From the NCBI RefSeq assembly GCF_000330505.1, contig NW_004440445.1, forward strand, positions 1-64,000: a DNA stretch of 64,000 nt. Direction: 5' to 3'. Under the pieces are notes generated by a model, which was not told the origin of the DNA, did no database searches, and saw only the letters and a program-made list of their open reading frames with translations. The translations under genes and the position numbers were made by a program. The DNA is from Entamoeba invadens IP1 (taxonomy: Eukaryota > Evosea > Mastigamoebida > Endamoebidae). Below are positions 32,001-43,848 of the stretch, in pieces (positions within the stretch are counted from its first letter, which is position 1; each line of letters begins with the position of its first letter).

Positions 32001-35000
32001 AAAAAAGACAGCGCCGAGTTCAGAGTTAACTGCAAAAACGCTTCTGTTGCATTTTCAAATGAGGTTAATGGGAAGGTTGGATTAGGACAGAACAATTACA
32101 TGTTTATCAATATATCAAACATTCCACTGATTCTCTACATAATAAACAGTGATTTGTACACACAATTTCTGACTTATAAGAGCGTACAAGGTACTTTATT
32201 AATGAGCGACAATTATTTAAGAACAACAAAAGGAACTTTGTATGACAGTGTGTATTATTATAATGTCTCATTTAAGGGTAAAAAGAAAAATGGAGGGAAA
32301 GATGTCCCACATATGTATTTTAGCAATAGCCAATATTTCACTTGTGAAGACAAAGCTTTAACTTGTGCAAATAAGACATATGCAGTACAATGTAGTCAAG
32401 GGTTTATTATGAATCAAGCAGGCAATTGTATTCATATAGAAAACTGTAAAACTACAATAGGAGGTATTTGTATTGAACTTGGAGGGGCGTTCGACTATGA
32501 AAACAAAGAATTTACAAAATGTGATAACAACTGCTTTTTATGTGTAAGAAATGTCTGTTTTATATGTGGTGCTAATTCGATTCTAATAAATGGTAGTTGT
32601 CAAACAAAAGGAATTGGAGGGAAAACAGTAAACTCTCATTCTACAGTGAGTTGTGAAGATGGTTATTTCAACATGTTAAATTCATGTCACATGTGTCACA
32701 CTCGTTTTGAAAATTGTGAACTTTGTAACAAGAAAAAATGCACCAAGTGTGTTTCTGGCTTTTCATTTAATAAAATACAGCAATGTGTTATACAAACTTC
32801 AATCCAAAATATCTTAAAAACGACACCACAATGTCCACTTGGGTATTCAGTATCCGAAAATGGGAAGTGCACTGAGTCAATATCACATTGTATACATCAA
32901 AGCGAATCCACCTGTTTACAATGTGACAGCAATTATATTCTCTCATATGGAAATTGTTACCAAACTGTTATTAGTAACAATGAAAGTTGTAGGGTATATT
33001 CTTCCATTGGGTGCATTCGATGTAAAAAGGGGTATTACACTGACAAATCCAACAAATGCAGTCCGTGTAACATTAAGTGTACTGAATGCACTGGAAACTC
33101 CGAGAAGTGTCAGAGTTGTATTCCTGGGACGGTCTTGTCGCATGGGAAGTGTGTCACAATATTCACTCTTGAGGGGATATGTACTTCATTTGAAGCGAAT
33201 GGGCAATGCACGCGGTGTACCGATGGGTATTTCACAGTGAATGGAACGTGTCAGAAATGCACACATCCATGTGCGATATGTAAAAATGAATTGATTTGTG
33301 AGAAGTGTGAAAACAAGTATTTTAAGAATGAAATGAATTTGTGTGAGAGTGTGTATAACATCTCAAATTGTAGTGAAGTCTCGGACACTTCGGGTGTATG
33401 CAGTGCTCCGATGGGTATTACAAAAGTGGACTGCGCTGTGCCAAATGTCAAACAAATTGTTCGAAGTGTATAACATTCGACTCTTGTTACAAGTGTGATA
33501 ACAACATGGTGTTGGATTCAAATGTTTGTAAAGAACGCTTGTATATTGAGCATTGTGTTAATGTCACCAATTCATTGTGCGAACAATGCGACTTTTGGCA
33601 CAATAAGAGGGACGATAAACTGTTTTGTGACACACTCAATTTGACCAAAACATTACTTGTTATATTTTTGGGGTGCGTTTTGGTACTGATTATTACTTCG
33701 ATCGTTGTGAGTCTCATCGGATACCAAATCATACATTCTCGACATCTTTATAATGAGAGGAAAAAGAAAGGGGTAATATCAGTTCATGACATTAAAGAAC
33801 CATTAAACTGTTTTAAAGATGGGATATACACTGATAGTTCAATTTTAGATCTGGGAGTTGATGTCCCTGTTAATAAAATAAGCACATTTACAACACTTTT
33901 TGCTAACAAATCCGATTTATTGGTCAAGCTTCAATTGGTCTATAGACAAAACAATAGTTACGATATCACCATCTCTCCTCAAGTTGTAACTTTGCGACCC
34001 AATGACGCATGTGTTTTTACAATTGATATTACACCGAAATACTCTGGCGATTTTAACGAGTTTTTAACTTTAAGTTGCGTATTTCTACGTCGTGGAATAG
34101 AAACAGTGAAAGCACTCCCATTAGTCTTTTCTACAGAACTTCCAACGTGGATAGACAGCAGTTGTATCACCAATATGACTGAAATAGGACGAGGCGGGAA
34201 TGGTACAGTCTATCGAGGTATATACAGAGACAGAGTTGTGGCAGTTAAGACAATGAAATGTGCTAATATGTGTGACACAGACGACGAATTTACAACAGAA
34301 GTTGATATGTTACAAAAAATGCGAAGTCCGTTTGTTGTTGAATTTGTTGGTGCTGTACTTGTTGGGGAGAAAAAGATGATTGTCATGGAATTTATCAAAA
34401 ATGGGAATCTTGAAACGATCATAAAGAAGTATACATACCAAAAAGATGAAAAAGAAGAAGTGCAAATTATAAAAATATCAAAAGAAAAACAGCAAGACGT
34501 ACAAAACACAATTCAAGACAAATCAATTAGAAACGATGAAATAAAATCAAGTGATGAAAAATCAAATGTTCTGTTGCAGACAAACTTGTCACTGAAAAAT
34601 GGAACTGAAAACTTTCAAAAACGTCCGTTATAAAATCTTATTAGATGCAGCCAAAGGAGTAGAGTACCTGCACACCAACGGTATTCTCCACAGAGACATT
34701 AAGCCCGGGAATATATTAGTAGAAGAATTGGAGAATATCACCGAGGTGAATGCAAAATTGTCTGATTTTGGGAGTGCGAGAAATGTGAATTTGTTGATGT
34801 CAAATTTGACGTTTACTCGAGGAGTTGGAACGCCTTCGTTTATGGCACCAGAGATATTGAACGGACAGAAATACTCAATTGAAGCGGATGTGGATGCACT
34901 TGGAATAACTTTCTTCGAAGCGTTTGCGTGGGAAGAGGCTTGTGTGGATGTGAAATATTTTTTTGAAATAGCAGAACGTGTGTGTAAGGGAGAACGTCCG

Positions 35001-35129
35001 AAAAATAAAAATTTGACTGAAAAAGAAATAAAAATACTTGAAAAAATGTGGGCGCAAAATAAACATGATAGAATTCCAATAGAAGATGTTGTTAATATTA
35101 TGCAAATAATGTTAGATAAAGTTCGATAA
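29086..35129 (+). pseudogene. Transmembrane receptor-like kinase (TMK family), four frameshifts
   Basis: Exon 1 (29086-29179) encodes a signal peptide MSALVLFFAISTADLLC; a 310-base intron follows. The ectodomain first has a long beta-strand-rich repeat region (29490-31700), then a Cys-rich furin-like region with CxxC repeats (about 32340-33620; e.g. CSPCNIKCTECTGNSEKCQS). A membrane helix LLVIFLGCVLVLIITSIVVS precedes a basic stop-transfer stretch. The kinase domain starts with GRGGNGTVYRG and VAVKTMK, and after a Lys/Glu-rich insert has HRDIKPGN, LSDFG and MAPE. Frames change by single bases near 30950, 31725, 33400 and 34620, the last in an A run. Apart from these the sequence is well kept, so either the gene died recently or the assembly has base errors. 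Entamoeba TMKs act in surface sensing and phagocytosis. Confidence 0.88.
29180..29489 (+). other. Intron of the receptor kinase gene
   Basis: Starts GTTTGTTTATATT (the Entamoeba 5' splice consensus is GTTTGT) and ends AACAAATAG. Removing it joins the signal peptide exon to the main frame in phase (codon T/AT). At 310 bases it is long for the genus. It is the only intron I could support in the window. Confidence 0.75.
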
Positions 35130-35402
35130 TGTTATTTATTATTCATTCTGTTTTTAACGCTCAAGAAAAGTGTTATTGTTTTGATATTATTTATGTTTTT
35201 TTGTTTTCCCATTATTTTTATTTAATGATACTATAGTGAGAAATTTTTGTTGAAACAATCAAAACAAAAAGTTGTTAATAAAATTTATTAATAATAAACA
35301 ATAAATTTTTAATTTGTTGTTAATTATCTTTTTGACATATTATATTTGAAATTCAAATTTTCATATTTTTAAAGTTTGAAAAACTTAAAAGTCATTGACG
35401 AT
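35130..35402. promoter_or_regulatory. Upstream region of the LRR-family gene
   Basis: Short AT-rich spacer after the kinase. A TATTTTTAAAG box at 35363-35373 lies about 30 bases before the ATG at 35403. Confidence 0.4.
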
Positions 35403-38117
35403 ATGAGTAAATTGGAAAGAGTGTATTTGATGAATGTTACTTTATACGTCAACACGGTAGATTCTCTTAAAACATTCGAACAAGTTAACAAAAAATGTTT
35501 TGAGTGTTTGCAGAGTCTATTCATCAACCCTCTTATTAATTTGGAAATTGAGACTTTTGTTCTATTTAAAGAGCCTCGTGAGGCTTTATATTCTTCAATC
35601 TTCAAATTTATAATAAAAGCGTTTCCAAAGATTGAAACTCTTCAGTGTTACGATTACATGTTAGGCAACAACGACAAACTTGTCCACAAAGTCAAGAAAA
35701 TACGAATTGTAAAAACCCCACACAACAAGAAAAATTATTACAAGAACATTCATTTGCCACATTTCCACCCACAAATAGTCACATGTGCTATCCCAAAAAT
35801 AGAAAATTACTATGTTGGCACAAAATGCGCCAATTTGTTGCCAACTGACAATTACACCAATCTTAAAAGTGTTCATATGAATGGGTGGATCCGTAAACCA
35901 AACATTTTACAAAGGATTTTTGAATTAAAAAGTGTCACAAAAATAACAATTTGGAATTGCACCCACCCGACCTTCTTATCATCAATCGAAACGCAAATTG
36001 AAGCGCGTCGGATGAAAAAAATGGCAAACGTAAAAGTTTCAATTTTTATTGAAAAAACGGCAATCAGAGAAATACTTAAAAGGGATTTTGATGTTGCTAT
36101 TTTAAAGCTAAAGAAACTAAATGTCGACGTATTTGATTGTGAAGAGAATGTTGTTGACCACTGTGGTGTACTTGATAATTCGAGATTTACTGGGGAAGTA
36201 GTAATAACAAATATGAAAGGATTGGATTTGGTTGGGTTTAGAAGAGACGAAGAGGTTCAAACAGAAGACCAATTTGAATACATCGGATATAAAAAGTGGA
36301 TTGAATTAACACGAAAAATTAATAACAACAACACACAACAAAGTGTAGAACAAAAAGATGAGCAAATGACTACAACACAAAACGAACTTATTGAATACAA
36401 AAATGAAATCGAGACACAAAAGAGTGAAGGAAGCAATGACAATTTGAATGAAGGAAATGAAAACAATACGACACATGATGAAGACACAGATGAAGACTTG
36501 CTATATTCAGAAAGTAATGCAATAACTTCTTCACAAAATAATGAAATTCAAACGGATATTCCAATGACATGTCCATTAGTTGTATTAGACAATGTAATGA
36601 CTGAAGTTGCGCTTTTAACTCACCAAATTACAAAATTAACTCTTTTCAATATTTCTAACATCAAATTATCAAAACTATTTGCGACTACTATTTTAATTGT
36701 GAAATGCACAAAACTTGAAGTTTCAATAAGTGCTGTCGACATGATTAATTGTATTAATTCGTCACATATTAAAATTGTAAATTTTGGATATATCAACTTT
36801 TTTAATTTGAAAACATCAAATAATATTATTATTGAAAATCACACAAAGTATCATATTATGAGTATCGTCGCATCAAATATAAAAACTCTTTTACTTGCAA
36901 ATTGTATTGTTGAAAATATAAATGTTGAGAATTGCACAAATTATGTGATGTCAAATTGTGAATATGGAAATGTTGAGTTTACAAGTTGTGACAAAGTCTC
37001 TATGGATCTGACAAATAGACAAATTAACTCTTTTAAAGTGAAAACTTTATCATTTAATCGCATCACCAATTCAAACATCCACACACCTTTAAAAGCAATT
37101 TTGAAAATTTCCAGATCACATTTTGCACAGTTTAAAAACATTTTTGTGAACACTCTAAATGAGTATTTAAGAGAGTTTGACAAACTCCAAAAATATGACA
37201 ACGATAATGAATATGAAGTCAATTTTATGAATGGTGTGACTTTTATAAATGGGAAACTCACGATGGTAACTTTTAATAACGCCAACAAAATCCCATCTTT
37301 AGAAAATATTGATGTGAAAATTTGCAACGAAAAAGAAATTAAAGAAATTTTCATTGAAAAGGCGAGACGTGTTTTTATTGATGTAAATAATGACATCAAA
37401 GTCATTTGTGGAGAAGTTGACTCTGTAGTTAGTACTTGTTATAGTATTGTTTACCGCGAAGAAAAGTATTTGAAATATGTAGAAATACAAAGGTGGATGG
37501 ATGAAACAGATTATATTGTGGAGGTGTACGGGCATGTTAAATTGTGTGCATATTATATCACATATCCATATAAAGATCTTAATTTGAACGATTTTTATTA
37601 CGATCAAAATGATCATATCGTTATTAATGTGTTGAAAGCCGAGTACATCATTAATTTGTCTGATATGCCTATAAAACGTATATACATCGAAAGAACCTCG
37701 AAGTTTTGTGGTAACAAATTAATACTCAACAATATAACCGAATTTGTTGATTTAAAAAATATTGATTTTAAGGAAATAGTCGGAACAAAGTGTTTAACAA
37801 TTAATAGAAATTACAAAGAAAACAAATACGAGAAAACCGTGTTTGAAGCACAAAAGAAAAAGACGCGAGTGAGTTGGGCGAAATGCAAGAAAATTGTTTG
37901 TAGTGAAAGTGTTGAACAAATTGTAGTAAAAACATGTGACAATTTGGAGGAAATTGTAGTTGGAGAAAATGTTGTTAAGATACACGTGCAATCGTGCAAA
38001 ACATTGAAACGAATTATTGGAAAAATCAAAGGCGTGCAAGTTGTAGTCAAAAATTGCCCATTACTTGGATTTAATGATAGAAGTTATCAAAAGGGAAAAG
38101 TTTTGTTTTTGCCTTAA
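35403..38117 (+). CDS. Entamoeba-specific LRR-like family protein, 904 aa
   Basis: Starts MSKLERVYLMNVTLYVNTVD, followed by a VNKKCFECLQSLFINP block and FPKIETLQCYDYM: the opening of a large Entamoeba family of LRR-like proteins whose N-terminus resembles an F-box region. The first ATG (35403) is used; the nine codons before it have no ATG. The body contains irregular LRR-like strands (e.g. LKKLNVDVFDCEENVVDHCG) interrupted at residues ~290-390 by a Gln/Asn/Glu-rich low-complexity insert. The C-terminal ~80 residues again look like LRR strands (KIVCSESVEQIVVKTCDNLE). No signal peptide or membrane segment. Possibly an adaptor for a ubiquitin ligase if the F-box guess holds; this is not shown. 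Sequence is intact across the whole frame. Confidence 0.88.
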   Translation: MSKLERVYLMNVTLYVNTVDSLKTFEQVNKKCFECLQSLFINPLINLEIETFVLFKEPREALYSSIFKFIIKAFPKIETLQCYDYMLGNNDKLVHKVKKIRIVKTPHNKKNYYKNIHLPHFHPQIVTCAIPKIENYYVGTKCANLLPTDNYTNLKSVHMNGWIRKPNILQRIFELKSVTKITIWNCTHPTFLSSIETQIEARRMKKMANVKVSIFIEKTAIREILKRDFDVAILKLKKLNVDVFDCEENVVDHCGVLDNSRFTGEVVITNMKGLDLVGFRRDEEVQTEDQFEYIGYKKWIELTRKINNNNTQQSVEQKDEQMTTTQNELIEYKNEIETQKSEGSNDNLNEGNENNTTHDEDTDEDLLYSESNAITSSQNNEIQTDIPMTCPLVVLDNVMTEVALLTHQITKLTLFNISNIKLSKLFATTILIVKCTKLEVSISAVDMINCINSSHIKIVNFGYINFFNLKTSNNIIIENHTKYHIMSIVASNIKTLLLANCIVENINVENCTNYVMSNCEYGNVEFTSCDKVSMDLTNRQINSFKVKTLSFNRITNSNIHTPLKAILKISRSHFAQFKNIFVNTLNEYLREFDKLQKYDNDNEYEVNFMNGVTFINGKLTMVTFNNANKIPSLENIDVKICNEKEIKEIFIEKARRVFIDVNNDIKVICGEVDSVVSTCYSIVYREEKYLKYVEIQRWMDETDYIVEVYGHVKLCAYYITYPYKDLNLNDFYYDQNDHIVINVLKAEYIINLSDMPIKRIYIERTSKFCGNKLILNNITEFVDLKNIDFKEIVGTKCLTINRNYKENKYEKTVFEAQKKKTRVSWAKCKKIVCSESVEQIVVKTCDNLEEIVVGENVVKIHVQSCKTLKRIIGKIKGVQVVVKNCPLLGFNDRSYQKGKVLFLP

Positions 38118-39885
38118 ATCAATTAACGAGTTTATTAAAAGACATTTTTGTTATATTTCTAAATGTTGTATAACCACTTTTAATTACAAAATTTGTTTAT
38201 AATTAAAATAAAAATGATTGTTCAAATTGTGTTAAAGTTGTTTTTAATTTAATAATAAACTATCTGGGTTAGTTGTATTTAACTCAAAACAAATTAATGA
38301 TACATTTAAACAAATATTCAATTGTCAAATACATGCCAATTATAATTATTGTTATTACTAATCACTGTAAAGACATATAAAATAACAAAATTAACATTGT
38401 CAATTTTGAAATCGTTTAATTTATAAAAAAATATAAATTAAATAAACAACTAATACAACCTGTTTTGCATTTATTAATTTATGAAGTTTCAAGACGTCGA
38501 TATTATTATTTTTTGAAAGCTTTATTAAGCCTTATGGAAGAAACAATAAACAAGATAATACAGTGTTTTATCTTATTTTTATATTTAACAATTTTTAAAA
38601 AAAATAGAAGAAAAATGAAATTGAAAAAAAACAAAGTACATTTCCAATGAAATTAAACAAGTATGAGACGTTTTTTTAAAAAAACTGATCATCTTGAATT
38701 CAATGACGAGTTAATTAAAAGAATTAAAGTAATAATTAGTGGTGTCAGTGTGTAATAATATATATCTGTCTTTTCCGTTTGAACACCAAAAAATTACACA
38801 AAAATTTTCTTGGTGAAATTACCATCATTTTTTAGTTTTATATTTTTCCAAAGTTACAAACTCTGAGTTTTTTTGTTTGTGAAATCTCATTTTTGAACTT
38901 TGATTTGCATATTTGTAAAGGATAACATGTATTGCAATATTTTAAGTGAATAACAATACTAAAATGTAATTTTTAACAAATTGTTCATGTTTCTAAAATG
39001 TGCAAGTCTCTATTATAAAGAAACATTTGAATGTGTTTTGTCATAAAAAAACTATTGTTTTCCAAATATTTCGAAATAAGTCAATTAATTAATTAACGTA
39101 ATCAGAGTAACCGAATATTTACTCTGATTAAAAATTTTAAAAGAAACAAAAACGAAAAAAACAATTATATTTTTCGTTGTTTTTAACACTTAAAAAACAC
39201 TCCCTATTAAATGTGTATATAAATATTTATTTAATATTTTGGGAATTGACTACTTATTTTTTAATAGTTTAAATATGGTAAAACAAACTATATTAATAAA
39301 TTAACAAAATAATAAATTATTTACCAAGTGCAGAAAAATACAAGAAATAAACAAAGTTTTTACGTGTTAAAACAATTTGTCGTTGATTCACAATGTCTTG
39401 TTACACCTTTATTGTTCTGTTTTAATTTCCAAAATCATCAAACATACTTGTTAACACCAATTATTAAACTCAATGTGTTCACCAAAATCAGTCAATTACA
39501 TTGCAATTTGTAGTAAGAACAGTCAATTAAAAATATCAATTTTTAGAAAATGTAAACTTGAGTTAAAAAGTTTTCTACCTATGTGTAAATGGCGTGTAAT
39601 GGTACTGTTGAGTATTTATAACATGAACTTTGTTGTAATTTTTCATTTGTTAAATAATTAAAATAGTATCTATTTGTTTTTAAACTAAAAATCAAACTAA
39701 TGATATGAAACTAATTAAAAAATATTATAATTTTGACAGTCAATGAGATCTTTGAATTGACAATTTTTTTTAGTAATTGTTAATTATATCACCAAAAAGA
39801 CGAATCTTTTTAATTAATTTGGTTTATTATTACGTTCGATTCCTATTACTTAGCAATTAAATCGATATCAAATAAAAGCCAAATA
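38118..39885. other. Long gene-free stretch
   Basis: AT-rich DNA with no supported gene. A perfect 12-bp hairpin stem (TAATCAGAGTAA / TTACTCTGATTA, 39099-39130, 8-base loop) is the only clear structure. A 30-codon frame at 38663 is not supported. Confidence 0.5.
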
Positions 39886-41840
39886 CAGTCATTATTGTCA
39901 AAATGACTGGGTTTGGGAAAATGGTTATTGTCAAGAAGACTTTTTGAAAGAAAAATAACTTATAAATAAATCAAAAATAGATCGACAAAATAATTATGTT
40001 TTGACAATTTTAATATTAAAACTATTATAAATAAAAAAATTCAAAATAAATAAATTTAAATATTTTTGTGATTTAAAGATTGAATAAACTGAATAAACAC
40101 ATTATAATGAAACCAGACAAAACCATTAAATACAAAAGGGTTTTTCTTGAGAATTGGCAGAGAAAAGAGTTGCTGTCAATTAAAAAAAACAATCCAAATG
40201 CTACTGCCAAAATGATTAAAGAAATGTTTCTACAAAAATGGTGTCAATACATCAATAGAAACTGTCAGAAAACTAATTTCGAAATATCAAAACGAAGACT
40301 TTGAATTTACCAGAGACACTCAAAAAGTAGAAAAAAAAGGTAAAATATCCATTATTGGAAAGTGCTACTGTCAACACTATAATCGAAATGAGAGAATTCA
40401 ACATACCTGTAACATATCAGCTTATAATGTTTATCTGAGAAAGTTATATAAAACAACATAATTTGGTTGGAATAAGATGTTCTTTGGGTTGGGCACAATA
40501 AGTTTGCGAAAGAAATGGATTTAAAAGTAAATTACTATGCGGAGAATCCCCTTCTGTTGATCTCAAAAATTACACACAAGAAATTGAACACCTTAAAGAT
40601 GTCATTGCACAGGTCTTTATTACAAAGCTTTACCGACGACAACTTTGACTAAATGTGAAACAAGTGGAACCAAGAAAATCAAAGACCGAATAAGTGTAAT
40701 GGTTTGCTGCTCGTGTATTGGAGAAAAAAGACCTTTACTATTCATAGGACTTTCTGAAAAACCCAAGTGGTTTAATGATAACAAATTTGGAAAATATAAA
40801 ATACAGTACGCGAGTCAAAGGAATTCTTGGATGACAGTATAATTGTTTCAAAAGTGGATCATCGAGTGGGAAAATAAACTACGTTTTTTTTTCAATAAAG
40901 ATAAGATACTAATAATACTTGATAACGCACCTTTTCATAAATTGGTAATGATGTCGGAAAATTTTTTAGAAATTGAACCAATGGGTTACGAATACATTGG
41001 ATTTGACGATAAATTTAAAAAACATATCTACAATATAAAACTGGAAAAATGCTGTTGAATTTTTGGCTCCTAATACTAAGTCTGTATTACAAACATGTGA
41101 TTCTGGTACAATAGAATGCTTAAAAAACTATACAGAAAAGAACTGTTGACAAGAGTTTACAACAATTTTGAACACTCAAATTGTTGAAAATCAATTTTGT
41201 TTTTTTAAAAATTACAATCGGTGAAGCCATTGAAATTGACTCAACATAATGGACACGGGAAGTTAGTAGTGTCAGTATTTCAAATTGTTGGAAACATACC
41301 AAACTGTTCAAAAAAAGATAACGAAATTGAAGTCGAAGTGGTTGGAAAAAATTTGATATCTGATGAATATACAACAACTGATTTGAGTGGAGGAAATGAT
41401 CCACTAGTACTTGATGATAATAACCATTTCGAAAAAAACTGAAGAAATGTTCACCCAGTATAAGAAAAATGAACATGCTCAAAGGTTAAGAAGTAAACTA
41501 GAAAATGAAATGAAAAATTTGCAAATATTGGATAAAAATACTTTTGCACTCAAAACCAAAATTGGTGCTGATAAGGAAGAATTGGACCGCTTGATACGTT
41601 CTGATAAAATGTTAGAACTTCTTTATTTATCCGAATAATTAATTTTTAAAATTATTAGATTTTATGTTATAATACCAGTAATTTTATTTTGCCGTGTTTT
41701 TTATATTAAATCTGTTTTTATTAAATAATTGGGTTTTGTGTTTTATTGCCAAGAAGATTAAAGTTTAAAATTAGATAATATAAGCAGTCAACTATATAAT
41801 AAGTCTTCTTGACAATAAGTCTACTAGACAATAATGACTG
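39886..41840. mobile_element. pogo/Tigger-like DNA transposon, decayed
   Basis: Flanked by TA on both sides (39884-39885, 41841-41842). Ends are inverted: CAGTCATTATTGTC at both termini, with a second shared block TTATTGTCAAGAAGACTT at similar spacing inside each end. The encoded transposase is of the DDE_1 (pogo/Tigger) type but broken. Confidence 0.85.
40107..41638 (+). pseudogene. pogo-like DDE_1 transposase, broken
   Basis: The N-terminal helix-turn-helix part (KRVFLENWQRKELLSIKKNN then PNATAKMIKEMF) lies in 40107-40304. The catalytic core appears at 40645-41058 with TKCETSGTKKIKDRISVMVC, then KWIIEWENKLR and ILIILDNAPFHK, whose DNAPFH carries the second catalytic Asp of DDE_1. In a different frame EFLAPNTKSVLQTCDSGTIE follows, matching the PNTTSxxQPxDxG region with the third acidic residue. 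The C-terminal part (41221-41638) is again open, ending DRLIRSDKMLELLYLSE. At least five frame changes or stops, so it cannot be active. Confidence 0.82.
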
Positions 41841-42843
41841 TATTTTTTAAAAATATTTAATTTGATACAACATTGGTTTAACCATTATTTTAACAGAAAA
41901 ATGATTATAGTGTATGTTTATTTTGTTTTTTATTAATAAAGTAAGTAAGTAACTTTATTAAAATATATAATAATAAGAAATTGAAAAAAAACACAAAAAT
42001 GCCATAAACATCTTTAATAAAGTCGTGCAAATACATAAAATTTGGGATACAATTAAAATACTAAAAATCAAAAATGTTAATAACAATATAATCTGATGTT
42101 GTACATTATCTGGAGTTAAAAAACATTGTATTTGATATCTTATATTCTGTTTATATAATTTTTGGTTCCAATTTAATTTTTGTTTTTTAATCAAAATAAT
42201 GATTATTTCAGTTAAGAAAAACAGATTGTATTAATTTAATTAATTGAACAATAGTTTGTATTATCTGTTTTTAAATTAATTATAAATTGAAATAAATAGA
42301 ACGAGAAAAATATAGTTTTTTGAATAAAACTAATGATTATATGTTTAAAGTCTCTGTTTTAAAAAGAAAAAACACATATTTAAAATTGTTTGTAAATAAA
42401 AAAATAAAATTAAATATTCTATAAATTGATAATTTATATATACTTTTATAATTAATTGTATTATAAAATGATCATATTATTAATTATAGTATTTTTTGAT
42501 ATGAAAATACTATTATTTTTACATGCCAAAGTACATGACCCGTTTAAAAACCAAGAGTACACAATCATTTTGTAATTGTTCAATGCTTAAACCGGACTTT
42601 CCAAACACTCAAAAGCAATAAAACATTTAAATTACTGAATTTTTGCAATAATTTTTTTTGAAGCAAAAAAGTGTATTTAAATTATCATCTTTTCCATTTA
42701 GAAAAACAATACGAGTCAGCAGTTTTACAAAACCAATATTTAAAAAGTTTTGCATTCAACAACGTTTTAAAACTTAACATCAAAATGTTAAAAGGTTATC
42801 CGACATAATAACAATCGATAACAGTAATTTAAAATAGTACAAT
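41841..42843. other. AT-rich stretch between the pogo element and the Polinton remnant
   Basis: No gene supported. A 20-base word, AAAACCAAGAGTASACAAT, recurs at about 42546 and 42960 in the same orientation. Confidence 0.4.
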
Positions 42844-43026
42844 ATGGTCTCAAGTCAAACACTTTACAGTGTCATATTTAATAGAGGTATTCCAGAACAG
42901 CTCTTATAAAATAAAAGCATTGAACTTGTCAATCAAATAACAACACAATTTCCACATTTAAAACCAAGAGTAGACAATTAAATTATAATAGAAGAAATTC
43001 CTCATACATCTGACCAATATACAGGT
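42844..43026 (+). pseudogene. Coding remnant, possibly Polinton
   Basis: Reads MVSSQTLYSVIFNRGIPEQL then NKSIELVNQITTQFPHLKPR and IIIEEIPHTSDQ with two in-frame TAA codons. No family recognised; taken as coding from composition and position next to the other remnants. Confidence 0.3.
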
Positions 43027-43029
43027 TGA

Positions 43030-43662
43030 TCAAATATACTTAAATTGTTATCCATAAAGTCTTGAATACTATAAATATTTAATCTGTTCGCTAACATGTG
43101 TTCTATAATCAGGTTCTTTCATAAATTTGTTATGGTAAAAACAGTTTTATCAACCATTTAAGAAACCATAATCAATCGTTTTGTTGATATATTTTTTATA
43201 TTCGGGTGAAATGTTTTCGATTATAGGTTTCAATATTGGTTTTGTAGATTTAATAATATGATCATTTGTTTATTTAATAGTTTTAGGAATGAAATTATTA
43301 TTTTTCTCTAATTTCTGCCAAAAACAGAGGAGATTTTACCATTAATTTAAAATAGAAATTAATTTTACTTAATCCATATATTCTTAATATCATTATGACC
43401 AAAATCTTTTAATGATTTAAAAGGATCTGATCTTTTACGAACATCTATCATTCTATCTCCAAATTTACTACATGTTAGGAATTTTTTATCAGGTATATTC
43501 ATAATTGCATTTCCAATAATTGGAATTGAAAATACGGCTATTGTTTTACAACATTAGTCACTTTTGACATTACATTTCCATATGTTTTTAATATTTTCCC
43601 ACCTCCTTTAACAATTTGTTTGCAATATTTTTTAGTGTTTTATAATATTAAGGTGAACGCAT
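43030..43662 (-). pseudogene. Two short minus-strand remnants, possibly Polinton accessory proteins
   Basis: From the right, a small protein reads YCKQIVKGGGKILKTYGNVM then, after a one-base shift, IPIIGNAIMNIPDKKFLTCS and DPFKSLKDFGHNDIKNIWIK before a stop near 43372. A second reads FIPKTIK, IIKSTKPILKPIIENISPEY and KKYINKTIDYGFLN with several stops. The Gly-rich, amphipathic first piece could be a minor virion protein, but this is a guess. They diverge from the capsid gene that begins at 43699. Confidence 0.35.
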
Positions 43663-43848
43663 TTAAAATATCAAAAATTCATATTTTTACAGTAATAAAT
43701 GTCTGACATAAGAATTCCAAGTGTTCTTGAAAATGCTTACAGAGGAGATATCCTAAAATATTTCGATGAACAACAGAAAATAATTACTGCAAACGATGGC
43801 GTTCATGATAGTAGAATGATTGCTGTAAATGCTTATCAAAGATTCATT

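Noticed and set aside
29546..34633. Treating the receptor kinase pieces as separate genes
   Set aside because: Adjacent frames connect by one-base shifts and together give one standard receptor kinase; none but the first has its own start.
38465..39661. Several 60-codon frames
   Set aside because: AT-rich random frames without conserved features or promoter-like sequence.
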